From Verrucomicrobiia bacterium (GTDB lineage: Bacteria > Verrucomicrobiota > Verrucomicrobiia > Verrucomicrobiales > DEV007): a DNA stretch of 64,000 nt. The translations under genes were made by a program, and so were the position numbers. Shown in pieces: positions 9,110-18,264 of the stretch. A model generated the notes under the pieces. That model saw only the letters and a program-made list of their open reading frames with translations, did no database searches and had not been told where the DNA came from. How positions within the stretch are numbered: the stretch's first letter is position 1; every line of letters begins with the position of its first letter. The stretch spans positions 62,001-126,000 of the forward strand of contig JAUICH010000002.1 of assembly GCA_030427505.1 (NCBI GenBank), given 5' to 3'.

Positions 9110-9138
9110 GCGCCTAGCCAGGGGCGCAAGCCCCTGGA
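9110..9138 (-). repeat. 29-bp hairpin repeat, copy 1 (REP-like)
   Basis: Exact reverse complement of 9307-9335. Each copy contains a perfect 8-bp stem (CCAGGGGC/GCCCCTGG) with a four-base loop next to CTAGGCG. Two inverted copies 168 bp apart form a REP-doublet-like arrangement between the FAD oxidoreductase and the sulfatase. Confidence 0.75.
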
Positions 9139-9306
9139 AAAGCCAATCCCCAAACCTTTGGAGGACTGAAAGCCCGGCAGCGAAGGTTCGAGAGGCGGGT
9201 AGATCGTCCGCTGGCCCTGGCTCCAGCTTCGGCAAGAAGCGGATGCGTTTCTCGTGGAGGGAACCCGCCGGCGGGCCTTCAGCCCGCGAATTACTTTTGT
9301 GCGTGT

Positions 9307-9335
9307 TCCAGGGGCTTGCGCCCCTGGCTAGGCGC
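9307..9335 (+). repeat. 29-bp hairpin repeat, copy 2 (REP-like)
   Basis: Inverted partner of 9110-9138, identical over all 29 bases. It can fold alone (stem CCAGGGGC/GCCCCTGG, 9308-9327) or pair with copy 1 over a 168-bp spacer. Confidence 0.75.
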
Positions 9336-9469
9336 TGGCGGGCCTTCAGCCCTTTCCTGGGATTATGGTCAGGAAGAGACCACCAGAGACCAGAGACCAA
9401 AAGGGGGGGGCTCTTCGAGAAGCCGAAGAGTGGGCTCGGGCACACCAGGAAAGACCATCCCCAAACCCG

Positions 9470-10843
9470 CTACCGCACCGTTTTCACCTCTTCCTCCCAG
9501 GCCTTCAGCTTGGCCTTCAATTCCTTCACCTCTCCCTGCCGGGTGGCGAAGAAGTCGTTGGTTTCGGTCGGATCTTTAGCCAGGTCGAAATACCATTCCT
9601 CCGCGGCTTCGGCCCCGTCCTTTCTCCGCAAGTATTTGCGGTCTCCGTCGCGGATGGCCCACCAGGTTTCTTCGCCGCGCTTGGCACGCCAGTAGAGAGT
9701 CCTCGCCATGTCTGGTTTCCCGCTCAGGACGTGATTCAGGATGTCGATGCCGTCCAAGGCAGCGAGCGAATCCTCCGGAGCGCCGCCAATGCGCAGGAAG
9801 GAATGCGTCAGGTCCATGAGCGTTCCGATCTGGGTGGAGACCGAACCGGGCTGGACCACCCCGGGCCAGCGCACGATGCAGGGCACCCGCAGGCCGCCCT
9901 CAAAGACCGTGCCCTTGTAGTTTCGCCAGGGGGAATTCACGCCGGGCACCATCGCGCCGTGGTCGCTGGCAAAGACTACTAGCGTATTGTCCGCCTGGCC
10001 GTTTTCCTCCAGCGTTTTGAGGAGGCGGCCCACCTCCGCGTCCAGGAACTCCACCATCTTCACGTAGTCCGAGCGTGGGCCCAGCGTCCATGTGTCCAGC
10101 GGGTGCATTTTGCCGGTGTCAGAGTTCGGCGGCTGAAAGGGAAAGTGTGGCGCCGCGTGGGGCAGGTAGAGGAAGAACGGGTGATCCGGCTTTTCTTTCT
10201 GCCGGTTCAGAAAATCGATGGCGTCGTCCGTGATCAGTTCCGTGGTGTAGCCCTCCCGTTCAATGGGTTCGCGGCCCTTGATATATACGTCCAGCGGCGA
10301 CGTCTCACGATGCCGGTAGTAGTCCACGTTGCCGCCCAGGTAGCCGGTAAATTCGTCGAAGCCCTGGTCCAGAGGATTGAACTTCGGCTCGTAGCCCATG
10401 TGCCATTTGCCGAAGATGGCGTTCGTGTAGCCCTGGGCTTTCAGGCCCGGCGCCAGCGTGGCTTGCTCCGGCGGCAGACCGAGGTCGTTTGTTTTCGCCA
10501 GCCGTATGGCGTCGTCATACCGGCCCACATTGCCGGTGCCAATGGCGCACTCCATTCCCCCGGCGCGTTGGGGGTATTTGCCGGTCAGGATTGACGTGCG
10601 GGAGGGCGTGCACTCAGGTCCCTGGGCATAGAGGTTGGTAAACTTCAGGCCATCGGCGGCCAACTGATCAATGTTCGGTGTCTTGGCGTCCGGGGCTCCG
10701 TAGCAGGAGAGGTCCGCGTAGCCCATGTCATCGGCGAAAATGAAGACGATGTTGGGTTTCTCCGCCCGGACAGAGGCAGGCAGGGAAAGGAAAAACGTGA
10801 GAAAAACCGCGAGGAGGAGGGAGGGGAGGGTCTTCAAAGCCAT
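9470..10843 (-). CDS. Exported sulfatase (arylsulfatase family)
   Basis: A type I sulfatase of 457 residues that removes sulfate esters from glycans. It has a Sec signal peptide (to about residue 27, ending SVRA). The metal-binding motif is FADDMGYADL. The catalytic cysteine motif CTPSR, followed by TSILTGKYPQRAG, is the substrate for formylglycine conversion, and GKWHMG is present downstream. A maturing enzyme (FGE) is not in this window. The gene is divergent from the second sulfatase with only 59 bp between start codons, so the two share a promoter region. The specific sulfated sugar is unknown. Confidence 0.95.
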   Translation of the reverse strand: MALKTLPSLLLAVFLTFFLSLPASVRAEKPNIVFIFADDMGYADLSCYGAPDAKTPNIDQLAADGLKFTNLYAQGPECTPSRTSILTGKYPQRAGGMECAIGTGNVGRYDDAIRLAKTNDLGLPPEQATLAPGLKAQGYTNAIFGKWHMGYEPKFNPLDQGFDEFTGYLGGNVDYYRHRETSPLDVYIKGREPIEREGYTTELITDDAIDFLNRQKEKPDHPFFLYLPHAAPHFPFQPPNSDTGKMHPLDTWTLGPRSDYVKMVEFLDAEVGRLLKTLEENGQADNTLVVFASDHGAMVPGVNSPWRNYKGTVFEGGLRVPCIVRWPGVVQPGSVSTQIGTLMDLTHSFLRIGGAPEDSLAALDGIDILNHVLSGKPDMARTLYWRAKRGEETWWAIRDGDRKYLRRKDGAEAAEEWYFDLAKDPTETNDFFATRQGEVKELKAKLKAWEEEVKTVR

Positions 10844-10902
10844 GGCGTCAACACGGTAGAATTCGAGTAGCGGGGGATCGAGTCTTTTTCTACCATGGCG
10901 GC

Positions 10903-12249
10903 ATGTTGAAAGCTCCCCTTCTGAAAACTTTCCTCGGAGTTCTGTTAGGAACCTTCACGGCTGGCGTGGCGGCGCACGCGGCGGACAAGCCAAACTTCGT
11001 GGTCATCATGGCGGACGACCTCGGCTATGGCGACATCGGTTGCTTTGGCAACGAGCGCATTCCCACGCCGAATATCGACGCCCTGGCCGCGGGCGGGATG
11101 AAGTTCACTGATTTCCATTCCAACGGCGCGGTGTGCAGTCCGACCCGTGCGGCTCTCGTCACTGGCCGTTACCAACAGCGCTCCGGTATCGGGGGAGTGG
11201 TTACCGCGAAGAATCACCGGGAAACCGGGCTGGACCCATCCGAAATCACCTTTGCGGAAGTCCTGAAAGACGCGGGCTATGCCACCGCGATGTTTGGAAA
11301 GTGGCACCTCGGCTACGACGCGGCCTTCGGCCCGCCGGTGCAGGGCTTCGACCAGTTTACCGGCTACGTCAGCGGCAACGTGGACTTCTTCTCCCACATC
11401 GACCAGGAAGGTCACGAAGACTGGTGGCACCAGGAAAAGTTGAAGCCGGAAGAAGGCTACACCACCCACCTCATCACCCAGTATGGCCTCAAGTTCATCG
11501 AGGAACACAAAGACCAGCCCTTCTGCCTCTACCTGCCGCACGAGGCCGTGCATTACCCTTACCAGGGTCCCAACGACTCCGCTTATCGGAAGGCCGGAAT
11601 TCCCGGCGAGACCACCGGCATGCGTGAGGACATTGCCGAAGCCTACAAGGAAATGATCGTGGAAATGGACAAGGGCATCGGTGAGACCGTCGCCTTGCTG
11701 AAAAAGCTGGGCCTCGAAGAAAACACCCTGGTCCTGTTCTTTTCAGACAATGGAGCGAATACCAAGGGCGACAACGGGGTGCTGAAAGGCTTTAAGGGAG
11801 ATCCCTGGGAAGGCGGACACCGCGTGCCTGGCGTTGCCTATTGGCCCGGAAAGATTAAGCCGGGCTCAGAAACGGATGTGACCGCACTGACCATGGACGT
11901 TTTCCCGACCCTCCTGGATGCGGCCGAAGTGGTGGTGCCGCAAGAGGTCAGGCTGGATGGTCAGTCCCTGATGCCCATCCTGACCGGCAAATCCGTTTCC
12001 CTGGGCGAACGGACCCTTTTCTGGGGCGTGGGCAAGGGTGAGGCCGCGCGCCGCGGCGACTGGAAGCTGGTTTCCTACCGGGCCAAGGGCAAGGGCGCCA
12101 AGGAGCCCGTGGTTCAGCTCTTTAACCTCTCGGAAGACCTGGCGGAAGAAAAAGACGTGAGCGAAGCCCACCCGGATATCGTAAAAGAACTGAAAGACGC
12201 GCTGGAGGACTGGAAAGCCTCCTGGGCGGAAGTGGAACAGCGCTCGTGA
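10903..12249 (+). CDS. Exported sulfatase (arylsulfatase family)
   Basis: A second type I sulfatase, 448 residues, only distantly similar to its divergent neighbour. Signal peptide ends around VAAHA. Metal ligands are in IMADDLGYGDIGC. The formylglycine motif is CSPTRAALVTGRYQQRSG, and GKWHLG and FFSDNGAN are also conserved. The start ATG at 10903 is chosen because an ATG 8 bp upstream runs into a stop after four codons. The stop overlaps the GTG start of maf (12246), which suggests the unrelated Maf gene is translated by coupling from this message. Confidence 0.95.
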   Translation: MLKAPLLKTFLGVLLGTFTAGVAAHAADKPNFVVIMADDLGYGDIGCFGNERIPTPNIDALAAGGMKFTDFHSNGAVCSPTRAALVTGRYQQRSGIGGVVTAKNHRETGLDPSEITFAEVLKDAGYATAMFGKWHLGYDAAFGPPVQGFDQFTGYVSGNVDFFSHIDQEGHEDWWHQEKLKPEEGYTTHLITQYGLKFIEEHKDQPFCLYLPHEAVHYPYQGPNDSAYRKAGIPGETTGMREDIAEAYKEMIVEMDKGIGETVALLKKLGLEENTLVLFFSDNGANTKGDNGVLKGFKGDPWEGGHRVPGVAYWPGKIKPGSETDVTALTMDVFPTLLDAAEVVVPQEVRLDGQSLMPILTGKSVSLGERTLFWGVGKGEAARRGDWKLVSYRAKGKGAKEPVVQLFNLSEDLAEEKDVSEAHPDIVKELKDALEDWKASWAEVEQRS

Positions 12250-12824
12250 ACCCGCCGGAAGCACCCCCCATCATTCTCGCCTCGGCCTCGCCCAGGCGAA
12301 AAGAACTGCTGGAAGACGCGGGCTACAGCTTTTCGGTCGTTCCCGCGTCCGTGGAGGAAATTGAGGACCCGTCCCAGTCTGGACTCGAGCTGACTCAGGC
12401 AAATGCCCGCCTGAAAGCAGAGTCCGTGGCGAACCTCCATCCCGGGTCCGTGGTTCTCGGGGCCGATACCCTGGTAGCCCTGGACGGCAAAACACTGGGG
12501 AAACCCGCCAGCGAAGAAGAAGCCTTCGAAATGGTGCGTACCCTGAGCGGCCGCACCCACCAGGTTCACACGGCGGTTTGCCTCATTCGCCATCGCGACG
12601 GACAGCGGGTGGAGTATGTGGAAACCACCAGGGTCACCTTCAAAGCCCTGAGCGATAAAGAGATACAGGACTACCATCTGCTGATGAACCCCCTGGACAA
12701 GGCGGGCGCCTACGCCGCCCAGGAACACGGCGACCTGATCCTTTCGAGTTGGACCGGTTCGTGGACCAATGTGGTGGGTCTGCCGATGGAAAAATTACCC
12801 GAAGCCCTCAGCCGATTTGCCTGA
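12246..12824 (+). CDS. maf: Maf-like nucleoside triphosphate pyrophosphatase
   Basis: House-cleaning pyrophosphatase that hydrolyses non-canonical or excess nucleoside triphosphates; historically called a septum formation inhibitor. The N-terminal signature ASASPRRKELLEDAGY, the acid motif VVLGADTLVALDGKTLGKP and DKAGAYAAQE are typical of the family, and 192 residues is the normal length. The start is a GTG that overlaps the sulfatase stop codon (GTGA), so no separate ribosome-binding site is needed. Cytoplasmic. Confidence 0.95.
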   Translation: MNPPEAPPIILASASPRRKELLEDAGYSFSVVPASVEEIEDPSQSGLELTQANARLKAESVANLHPGSVVLGADTLVALDGKTLGKPASEEEAFEMVRTLSGRTHQVHTAVCLIRHRDGQRVEYVETTRVTFKALSDKEIQDYHLLMNPLDKAGAYAAQEHGDLILSSWTGSWTNVVGLPMEKLPEALSRFA

Positions 12825-12971
12825 TCGCGCGGCACTCTTTGTGCGTCATCCGGGGGCTGTAACCCGTTTCAGATTCAGCCCCAAAGCGCCCATTGACCGA
12901 TGGTAGGCGAGCCCTTATGATGCGCGCCGCGTGTCCTGAGTATCAATGCTGACCACTTCTTTCATATCCTG

Positions 12972-13030
12972 AGAGAGCCCGGCTTCTTCACGGCTCCTCT
13001 GGGTTTCCGAAACGCTCTTTCGGGACACCC
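12972..13030 (+). promoter_or_regulatory. Structured leader upstream of trkA
   Basis: Two adjacent hairpins sit 38 bp before the trkA start. Hairpin 1 pairs 12972-12979 with 12992-13000 (8 bp, one bulged C). Hairpin 2 pairs GGGT/ACCC (13001-13004/13027-13030) around an inner stem CCGAAA/TTTCGG (13007-13012/13018-13023). There is no base between the two hairpins, so they could stack. The rest of 12825-13068 holds no gene. It does not match the c-di-AMP (ydaO) riboswitch consensus as I know it. Confidence 0.4.
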
Positions 13031-13068
13031 GCTCCGGTGATCCCGCCCAGAAGTATCACTATTCGTGC

Positions 13069-14418
13069 ATGAATATCATTATCGTAGGCGCTGGTGAAAT
13101 TGGCCGTCACTTGGCTTTAAGCCTTTCCCGGGAAGCTCATTCCATCGTCGTCATTGAGGCGGAAGAAAAGGTGGCCGGTGAAATGTCCTCGAAGGTCGAC
13201 GCCAGGGTCCTGAACGGGGACGGGGGTTCCATCAACACGCTGCTGGATGCCGGCGCGCCGGAGTGCGACCTCTTCCTGGCCCTGACCAGCGACAACAACT
13301 CGAACCTGGTCGCCTGCTCCATCGCGAAAGGGCTGGGCGCCAAGAAGACCATTTGCCGGGTGCATCCCGGGCTGCAGCGCGAGGAGTGGCTCTTTGATTT
13401 GCGGAGCAACTTCAACATCGACTACATTTTCAGTTCCGAGCGTCTCGCGGCGGTGGAACTTTCCAAGTTCGTGCGCAGCCCGGACTCCATTGCCGTGGAA
13501 GAAATCGCCCGGGGCCACATCGAGCTGCAACAGATTGAAGTCCTTCACCGGAGCGAAGCCGCGGGCAAGACCCTGCGGGACCTTAAGTTTCCGCCCCGCG
13601 TCCGAATCGGCTCCATTCTGCGAGGCAACGAGCAGATCGTTCCCACCGCGGACGAAGTGCTCGAACCCGGCGATCTGGTCACCATGTTTGGCGATCCGAA
13701 GCGGATCCAGGCGGAACTCGGCCGCCTTGGCAAACCGGGCGGAAAAGACGATCCCGTGCGCGTGGTCATCTTTGGAGGCGGCGAGTACGGTTTTTCCTTG
13801 GCTCAAACTTTGGAGGCCTGGAACTGCCGGGTGCGGATTTTTGAAAGCGACCCAGCCATTTGCGAAGACCTGACCGACCGGCTGGCGAATGCCACCATTC
13901 TGAACGCGGACGCTACTTCCCTGGAAGAACTGAAGGAGGAGAACATTGGCGATACCGACTTCTTCATCGCCGCCACCCAGAGTGATGAGGACAACGTGAT
14001 GACCTGCCTCCAGGCCCACACCCTGGGCGCGAAGCACTGCCTGACCCTGATCCACCGGGCGGACTACGCCGAGGCGATCACCCGCTACGGAGACCGCATG
14101 GGCATCATGGCAGCCGTCAGCCCACGGGAATCCGCCCGCCAGGACCTGATGCGTTTTGTTACCTCAGACCGTTACCATGTGGTGAAGCAACTTCAGAGTG
14201 GCGAGCTGATTGAGAGTTCCGTTTCCGAAAGTTCCTCCGTGGTGGGCAAAACCGTACGAGATGTCGAGTGGCCGAGAGGCTGTGTGCTGGTGGCCCATCT
14301 GCATGGCGTCCGGGCCCAGGTGCCGTCTCCGGACGACGTGATTGAGGCTGGCGATCACCTTTACGCGATGACGACGGGCAAGGTGAAGAAACAGTTCCTG
14401 AAGCTTCTCACCAAATAG
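13069..14418 (+). CDS. trkA: Trk potassium uptake system, NAD-binding gating subunit
   Basis: TrkA is the peripheral cytoplasmic subunit that gates the TrkH potassium channel in response to nucleotides. The 449-residue protein is a tandem duplication. It has an N-terminal RCK domain with MNIIIVGAGEIGRHLA and a TrkA-C domain to about residue 220, then a second RCK domain with VVIFGGGEYGFSLA and a final TrkA-C domain ending at the C-terminus. This is the normal full-length double arrangement. It is followed 48 bp later by trkH, so the two form an operon. The leader contains two hairpins. Confidence 0.96.
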   Translation: MNIIIVGAGEIGRHLALSLSREAHSIVVIEAEEKVAGEMSSKVDARVLNGDGGSINTLLDAGAPECDLFLALTSDNNSNLVACSIAKGLGAKKTICRVHPGLQREEWLFDLRSNFNIDYIFSSERLAAVELSKFVRSPDSIAVEEIARGHIELQQIEVLHRSEAAGKTLRDLKFPPRVRIGSILRGNEQIVPTADEVLEPGDLVTMFGDPKRIQAELGRLGKPGGKDDPVRVVIFGGGEYGFSLAQTLEAWNCRVRIFESDPAICEDLTDRLANATILNADATSLEELKEENIGDTDFFIAATQSDEDNVMTCLQAHTLGAKHCLTLIHRADYAEAITRYGDRMGIMAAVSPRESARQDLMRFVTSDRYHVVKQLQSGELIESSVSESSSVVGKTVRDVEWPRGCVLVAHLHGVRAQVPSPDDVIEAGDHLYAMTTGKVKKQFLKLLTK

Positions 14419-14466
14419 GGTCTCCGGTTCCGGATTTGATCAAGGCCACGCGCCGAAAAGAATTCC

Positions 14467-15939
14467 ATGAATTTTCGTCTCTTAAGCAAGGTTCAAGGCA
14501 TCTTGCTGGTACTCATCGGCATCGCCATGGCGGTGTGCCTGATTTACGCCTGGTTCGAAGACCGCCGCGGGGTCGAGAACCCCGCCGTGCGGGCCCTGTC
14601 CATTTCCTGCGCCATCACGCTGGGCCTGGGCGGTTTGCTCTACGTGATTGGGTGGAAAACCCCCAACGAGATCCTCCGCCGGGAAGCCATCGTCACTGTC
14701 GGACTGGGCTGGATTCTTTCCGCCTTGGTGGGCAGCGTCCCCTTTCTGCTCTGTAAGCCGGGGCTTTCCTTTGCTGGCGCATATTTCGAGTCCATGTCGG
14801 GATTTACCACGACCGGATCCACGGTCATTCGGGATCTGAATGAGTTCCCGAAGAGCATCCTCCTCTGGCGCTCGCTCACTCAGTGGCTGGGCGGCGGCGG
14901 CATTCTGGTCATGTTCGTCGCGGTGCTTTCCTTTTTGGGCGTCGGCAGCCGGTCCCTCATGCGGCACGAGTCCAGCCTGAACATTCAGGAGGCCAGCATC
15001 GCCCGCATTCGGGACATCGCGATGAGCCTGTGGAAGATCTACATCGTCATCACCATCATCACCACGGTGGGGCTGCTCTTCCTGGGAATGAATCTGTACG
15101 ACGCCATTTCCCATGCCTTGACGACCGTTTCCACGGGGGGGTTCAGCCCAAAGAACGAGAGCGTCGGGTTCTACAAGAGCCTGGGCATCGAGATTTGGCT
15201 GACGGTTTGCATGCTGTCCTGCGGGATCAGTTTCATGCTGTACCTCTTGATGTTGAATCGAAACTGGAAACGCCTGAAAGCGGAAGAGGAAGCTCGTGAC
15301 TACATCATTTTCCTGCTCCTGGTGTGGCTGGCGATTTCCCTGAATCTGTCCCTTCAAGACAGCCAGACGAGCTTCGTCCAAGGGCTGCGGCGCAGCTTCT
15401 TCACCATTGTCTCCGTCAGTACCACCACGGGTTTCGGCACGGAGAACTTCGATACCTGGCCAGCCTTTTCCAAGATCATGCTCCTGGTTCTGATGGCGGT
15501 CGGAGGCTGCGCCGGCTCCACCGCCGGTGGATTGAAAATGAACCGTTTGATCATCTTCTGGAAAGTCGCGGTTCAGGAACTGGTGAAGTCCTACCGGCCC
15601 AACCGCGTCTTCTCCCTCAGGCTGAATGGCAACCCTCTAGAAGAGTCCGTCCGCTTGCAGACTTCCTACTTTCTGGCTCTTGGGGCTTTCATCTGGCTGG
15701 TGGGGGTGGTGGCGGTCGCGGCATTGGAGCCGCACGAGGACCTGGCTACCACCACCACGGCGGTCACGGCCACCATGTTTAACATTGGCCCCGGTCTTTC
15801 AGACGTGGGTCCCACCCAAAATTTCGCCGACCTCTATCCAGGCACACTCTTCGTGCTCAGCCTCTTGATGGCTCTAGGCCGTCTGGAATTTATGGCTGTT
15901 TTGGTGCTCTTCCTGCCGTCCCTTTGGAAGAGGTACTGA
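14467..15939 (+). CDS. trkH: Trk potassium transporter, channel subunit
   Basis: Integral membrane potassium channel/transporter of the TrkH/KtrB superfamily, 490 residues. The four selectivity-filter loops are visible in order: SMSGFTTTGSTV, TTVSTGGFSP, VSVSTTTGFGTE and TAVTATMFNIGPG. Each follows a pore helix and precedes a transmembrane segment, as in the four M1-P-M2 repeats. The AGSTAGGLKMNR loop is also characteristic. Partner of the upstream TrkA. Confidence 0.96.
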   Translation: MNFRLLSKVQGILLVLIGIAMAVCLIYAWFEDRRGVENPAVRALSISCAITLGLGGLLYVIGWKTPNEILRREAIVTVGLGWILSALVGSVPFLLCKPGLSFAGAYFESMSGFTTTGSTVIRDLNEFPKSILLWRSLTQWLGGGGILVMFVAVLSFLGVGSRSLMRHESSLNIQEASIARIRDIAMSLWKIYIVITIITTVGLLFLGMNLYDAISHALTTVSTGGFSPKNESVGFYKSLGIEIWLTVCMLSCGISFMLYLLMLNRNWKRLKAEEEARDYIIFLLLVWLAISLNLSLQDSQTSFVQGLRRSFFTIVSVSTTTGFGTENFDTWPAFSKIMLLVLMAVGGCAGSTAGGLKMNRLIIFWKVAVQELVKSYRPNRVFSLRLNGNPLEESVRLQTSYFLALGAFIWLVGVVAVAALEPHEDLATTTTAVTATMFNIGPGLSDVGPTQNFADLYPGTLFVLSLLMALGRLEFMAVLVLFLPSLWKRY

Positions 15940-15978
15940 GTTGGCCTTCGTGTAATAGATTTTGGATAAAGGAGTTAT

Positions 15979-16959
15979 GTGAACCGATCCGTGCCTTTGG
16001 GGCGGTTTCGTCGAGTTCTCACATTTTGGCTTGTAAGCCCTCACGGTCGGTCGCAGTTTAGACGCCGTTTGACTAAAAGGATCGTCATCGTGGGAGCAGG
16101 GGGCCGGCTCGGGAGGGCCCTGAAACAACGGTACGCACAGGACTTCGAGATAGCGGCGCTGGGACGCGCGGATCTGGACCTGGCGGCTCCCGCAACCGTG
16201 CGAACGGCGTTGGAAGGTCTGGACTACGACCTGCTGCTGAATTGCGCCGCGCTGACCCAGGTGGATGACTGCGAAACCCATCCGGAGGAGGCCTACAACA
16301 CGAATGCCGAATCGGTCAGAGAGCTGGGCGAAGTCAGCGCCACGAAGAAGGCGCGGGTCATCCATTTCAGCACTGACTTCGTTTTCGACGGCAAAAAGAG
16401 GGAACCCTATGGGGAGGACGATCCCGCGGAGCCCCTGAGCGTTTACGGCAAGTCCAAGCTCAAGGGCGAACAGGAGTTGTTGGCGGCCTGGGAGGCCCAC
16501 CTGGTGGTGCGGCTGTCCTGGCTCTTTGGACCGGAACGGCCCGGATTTCCGGACTGGGTGGCGGAAAAAGCCCGGGAAGTGGAAGGGCTCACGATTGTGG
16601 AGGACCGGATCTCTTCCCCTACTTTCACCACGGATGTAACCGAAGCGCTGGAGCCGCTCCTGTTTGGCGATACGGCAGTGGGAGGGGTGCTTCACCTCTG
16701 CAACGGTGGCGCCTGCAGCCAGAGGGATTGGGCCCAGTACTGCGTGGACGGGCTCACGAAAGCAGGCGTTGCGCTGAAGACCACCACCGTGGGTTCCTGC
16801 AAGATGGCGGACCTGGATTCGTTCGTGGCTCAGAGGCCGGTGTACTCCACGCTTTCCACGGAAAAGTTTAAATCTCTGACGGGCAGGGAATTACCCTCCT
16901 GGAAGGATGCCATGGACCGCTACATTGACGCCACCATTGCTCCCCGATTTAGGAGTTGA
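15979..16959 (+). CDS. rmlD: dTDP-4-dehydrorhamnose reductase
   Basis: Last step of dTDP-L-rhamnose synthesis, reducing dTDP-4-keto-rhamnose with NAD(P)H. An SDR fold: VIVGAGGRLGRAL near the start, CAALTQVDDCE, FSTDFVFDG and the catalytic YGKSKLKGE (YxxxK). The start is uncertain. GTG 15979 has a good AAAGGAG in front but adds ~30 residues with no place in the family. A TTG at 16069 starts directly at LTKRIVIVG but lacks a ribosome-binding site. An ATG at 15977 stops immediately. First gene of rmlD-rmlB-rmlA. Confidence 0.9.
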   Translation: MNRSVPLGRFRRVLTFWLVSPHGRSQFRRRLTKRIVIVGAGGRLGRALKQRYAQDFEIAALGRADLDLAAPATVRTALEGLDYDLLLNCAALTQVDDCETHPEEAYNTNAESVRELGEVSATKKARVIHFSTDFVFDGKKREPYGEDDPAEPLSVYGKSKLKGEQELLAAWEAHLVVRLSWLFGPERPGFPDWVAEKAREVEGLTIVEDRISSPTFTTDVTEALEPLLFGDTAVGGVLHLCNGGACSQRDWAQYCVDGLTKAGVALKTTTVGSCKMADLDSFVAQRPVYSTLSTEKFKSLTGRELPSWKDAMDRYIDATIAPRFRS

Positions 16960-17021
16960 GGGCCTAAAGTGAGGCGCTACATTGGACGCCTTTTTCTTTC
17001 AACCAACCTGAAGGGCTAGAT

Positions 17022-18086
17022 ATGCGGATTCTCGTTACTGGAGGCGCGGGGTTTATTGGCTCCAACCTTGTTCATTACCTGCTGGGACCGGCGGAGCCAG
17101 AATTGGGTCAGGAAATTACCAAGGTGGTAAACCTGGACAAACTCACCTACGCGGGTAACCCGGACAACCTGACAGCCGTGGAGGACGATCCGCGCTACCT
17201 TTTCGTCCAGGGAGACATCTGCGACCCGGAGCTGATTGGTAAACTGCTCGAAGAGCACGACATCGACGCCGTGATGCACTTGGCGGCCGAATCCCATGTG
17301 GATCGATCCATCGACGCGCCGGAGCAGTTCATCCTGACCAACTTCGTCGGCACCTTCCAGATGCTGCACGCGGCCAAGGCGCACCACGCGAAGAAGCCGG
17401 GCTTTCGCTTCCTCCACGTCTCCACGGACGAAGTCTATGGCTCCCTGTCGCCGGAAGATCCGGCCTTCAGCGAGACCACGCCCTATGCGCCGAACAGCCC
17501 CTACAGCGCTTCCAAGGCGGGGAGCGACCATCTGGCCCGTTCCTACTTCCACACCTTCGGCCTTCCGGTGGTGACGACTAATTGTTCCAACAACTACGGC
17601 CCCTTTCAGTTCCCTGAAAAACTGATCCCGCTGATAATCGCCAAAGCCCGGAGGGGCGAGTCCCTGCCGGTCTATGGAGACGGAAGCAATGTGCGCGACT
17701 GGCTCTACGTGGAAGACCACTGCCGCGGGCTCTTCCTGGCCCTGATGAAAGGTAAACCCGGCGAGGTCTACAACATCGGCGGCAAGTGCGAGATGAAGAA
17801 CCTGGACGTGGTGCGGAGCATCATTGAGATCGTCAATGACCTGCTGCCCGAAGGGGAAACGCGTTCCGCCGATGAGTTGATCACTTTCGTCAAGGACCGC
17901 CCCGGACACGACCGCCGCTACGCGATCGACTGTTCGAAGATCGAGAATGAACTGGGATGGGCGCCCCGGGAAAACTTCCAGAGCGGTCTGCGCAAGACGG
18001 TGGAGTGGTATTTCGCGAATGACGATTGGGCCAAGGCGATTGCTGATGGCAGTTACCAAGGGCAACGGCTGGGGACCCTGGGTTAA
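17022..18086 (+). CDS. rmlB: dTDP-glucose 4,6-dehydratase
   Basis: Second step of dTDP-rhamnose synthesis: converts dTDP-glucose to dTDP-4-keto-6-deoxyglucose with bound NAD. The 354-residue extended SDR has [18 protein letters not shown] at the N-terminus, [22 protein letters not shown] with the catalytic Asp-Glu pair, and the YSASKAGSD active site. [16 protein letters not shown] and [13 protein letters not shown] are typical of RmlB. It starts at ATG 17022 behind GAAGGG, 62 bp after rmlD. Confidence 0.97.
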   Translation: MRILVTGGAGFIGSNLVHYLLGPAEPELGQEITKVVNLDKLTYAGNPDNLTAVEDDPRYLFVQGDICDPELIGKLLEEHDIDAVMHLAAESHVDRSIDAPEQFILTNFVGTFQMLHAAKAHHAKKPGFRFLHVSTDEVYGSLSPEDPAFSETTPYAPNSPYSASKAGSDHLARSYFHTFGLPVVTTNCSNNYGPFQFPEKLIPLIIAKARRGESLPVYGDGSNVRDWLYVEDHCRGLFLALMKGKPGEVYNIGGKCEMKNLDVVRSIIEIVNDLLPEGETRSADELITFVKDRPGHDRRYAIDCSKIENELGWAPRENFQSGLRKTVEWYFANDDWAKAIADGSYQGQRLGTLG

Positions 18087-18264
18087 TCAATGCCTTCCCG
18101 TTGAGCTTCCCCAGAATCTTTTTCCGCGATGGCAAACAAGAGAGATGTCCCTGGCCGCCGCGATCACCTATCCGTGCTTCTGAAGAACGGAAGCAATTTG
18201 ACGAAGTAACAAGACTCGCTTCCCCCGCGGCCTGACGGCACTTCTGGACCCCAACCCTGATTAC

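Larger units (their letters stand above)
8871..9469. other. 599-bp gene-free interval with several hairpins
   Basis: No convincing gene. It holds a 7-bp stem CTTTGCT/AGCAAAG (8993-9010), a stem CAGACG/CGTCTG (9044-9063) and two inverted copies of a 29-bp hairpin repeat listed separately. The open frames here run across the palindromes and have no homology I recognise. Confidence 0.7.

Noticed and set aside
9086-9445. 119-codon minus-strand frame in the repeat-rich gap
   Set aside because: It translates both hairpin repeats and has no ribosome-binding site or known domain.
12825-13068. c-di-AMP (ydaO) riboswitch before trkA
   Set aside because: Conserved ydaO sequence blocks are not seen, although hairpins are present.
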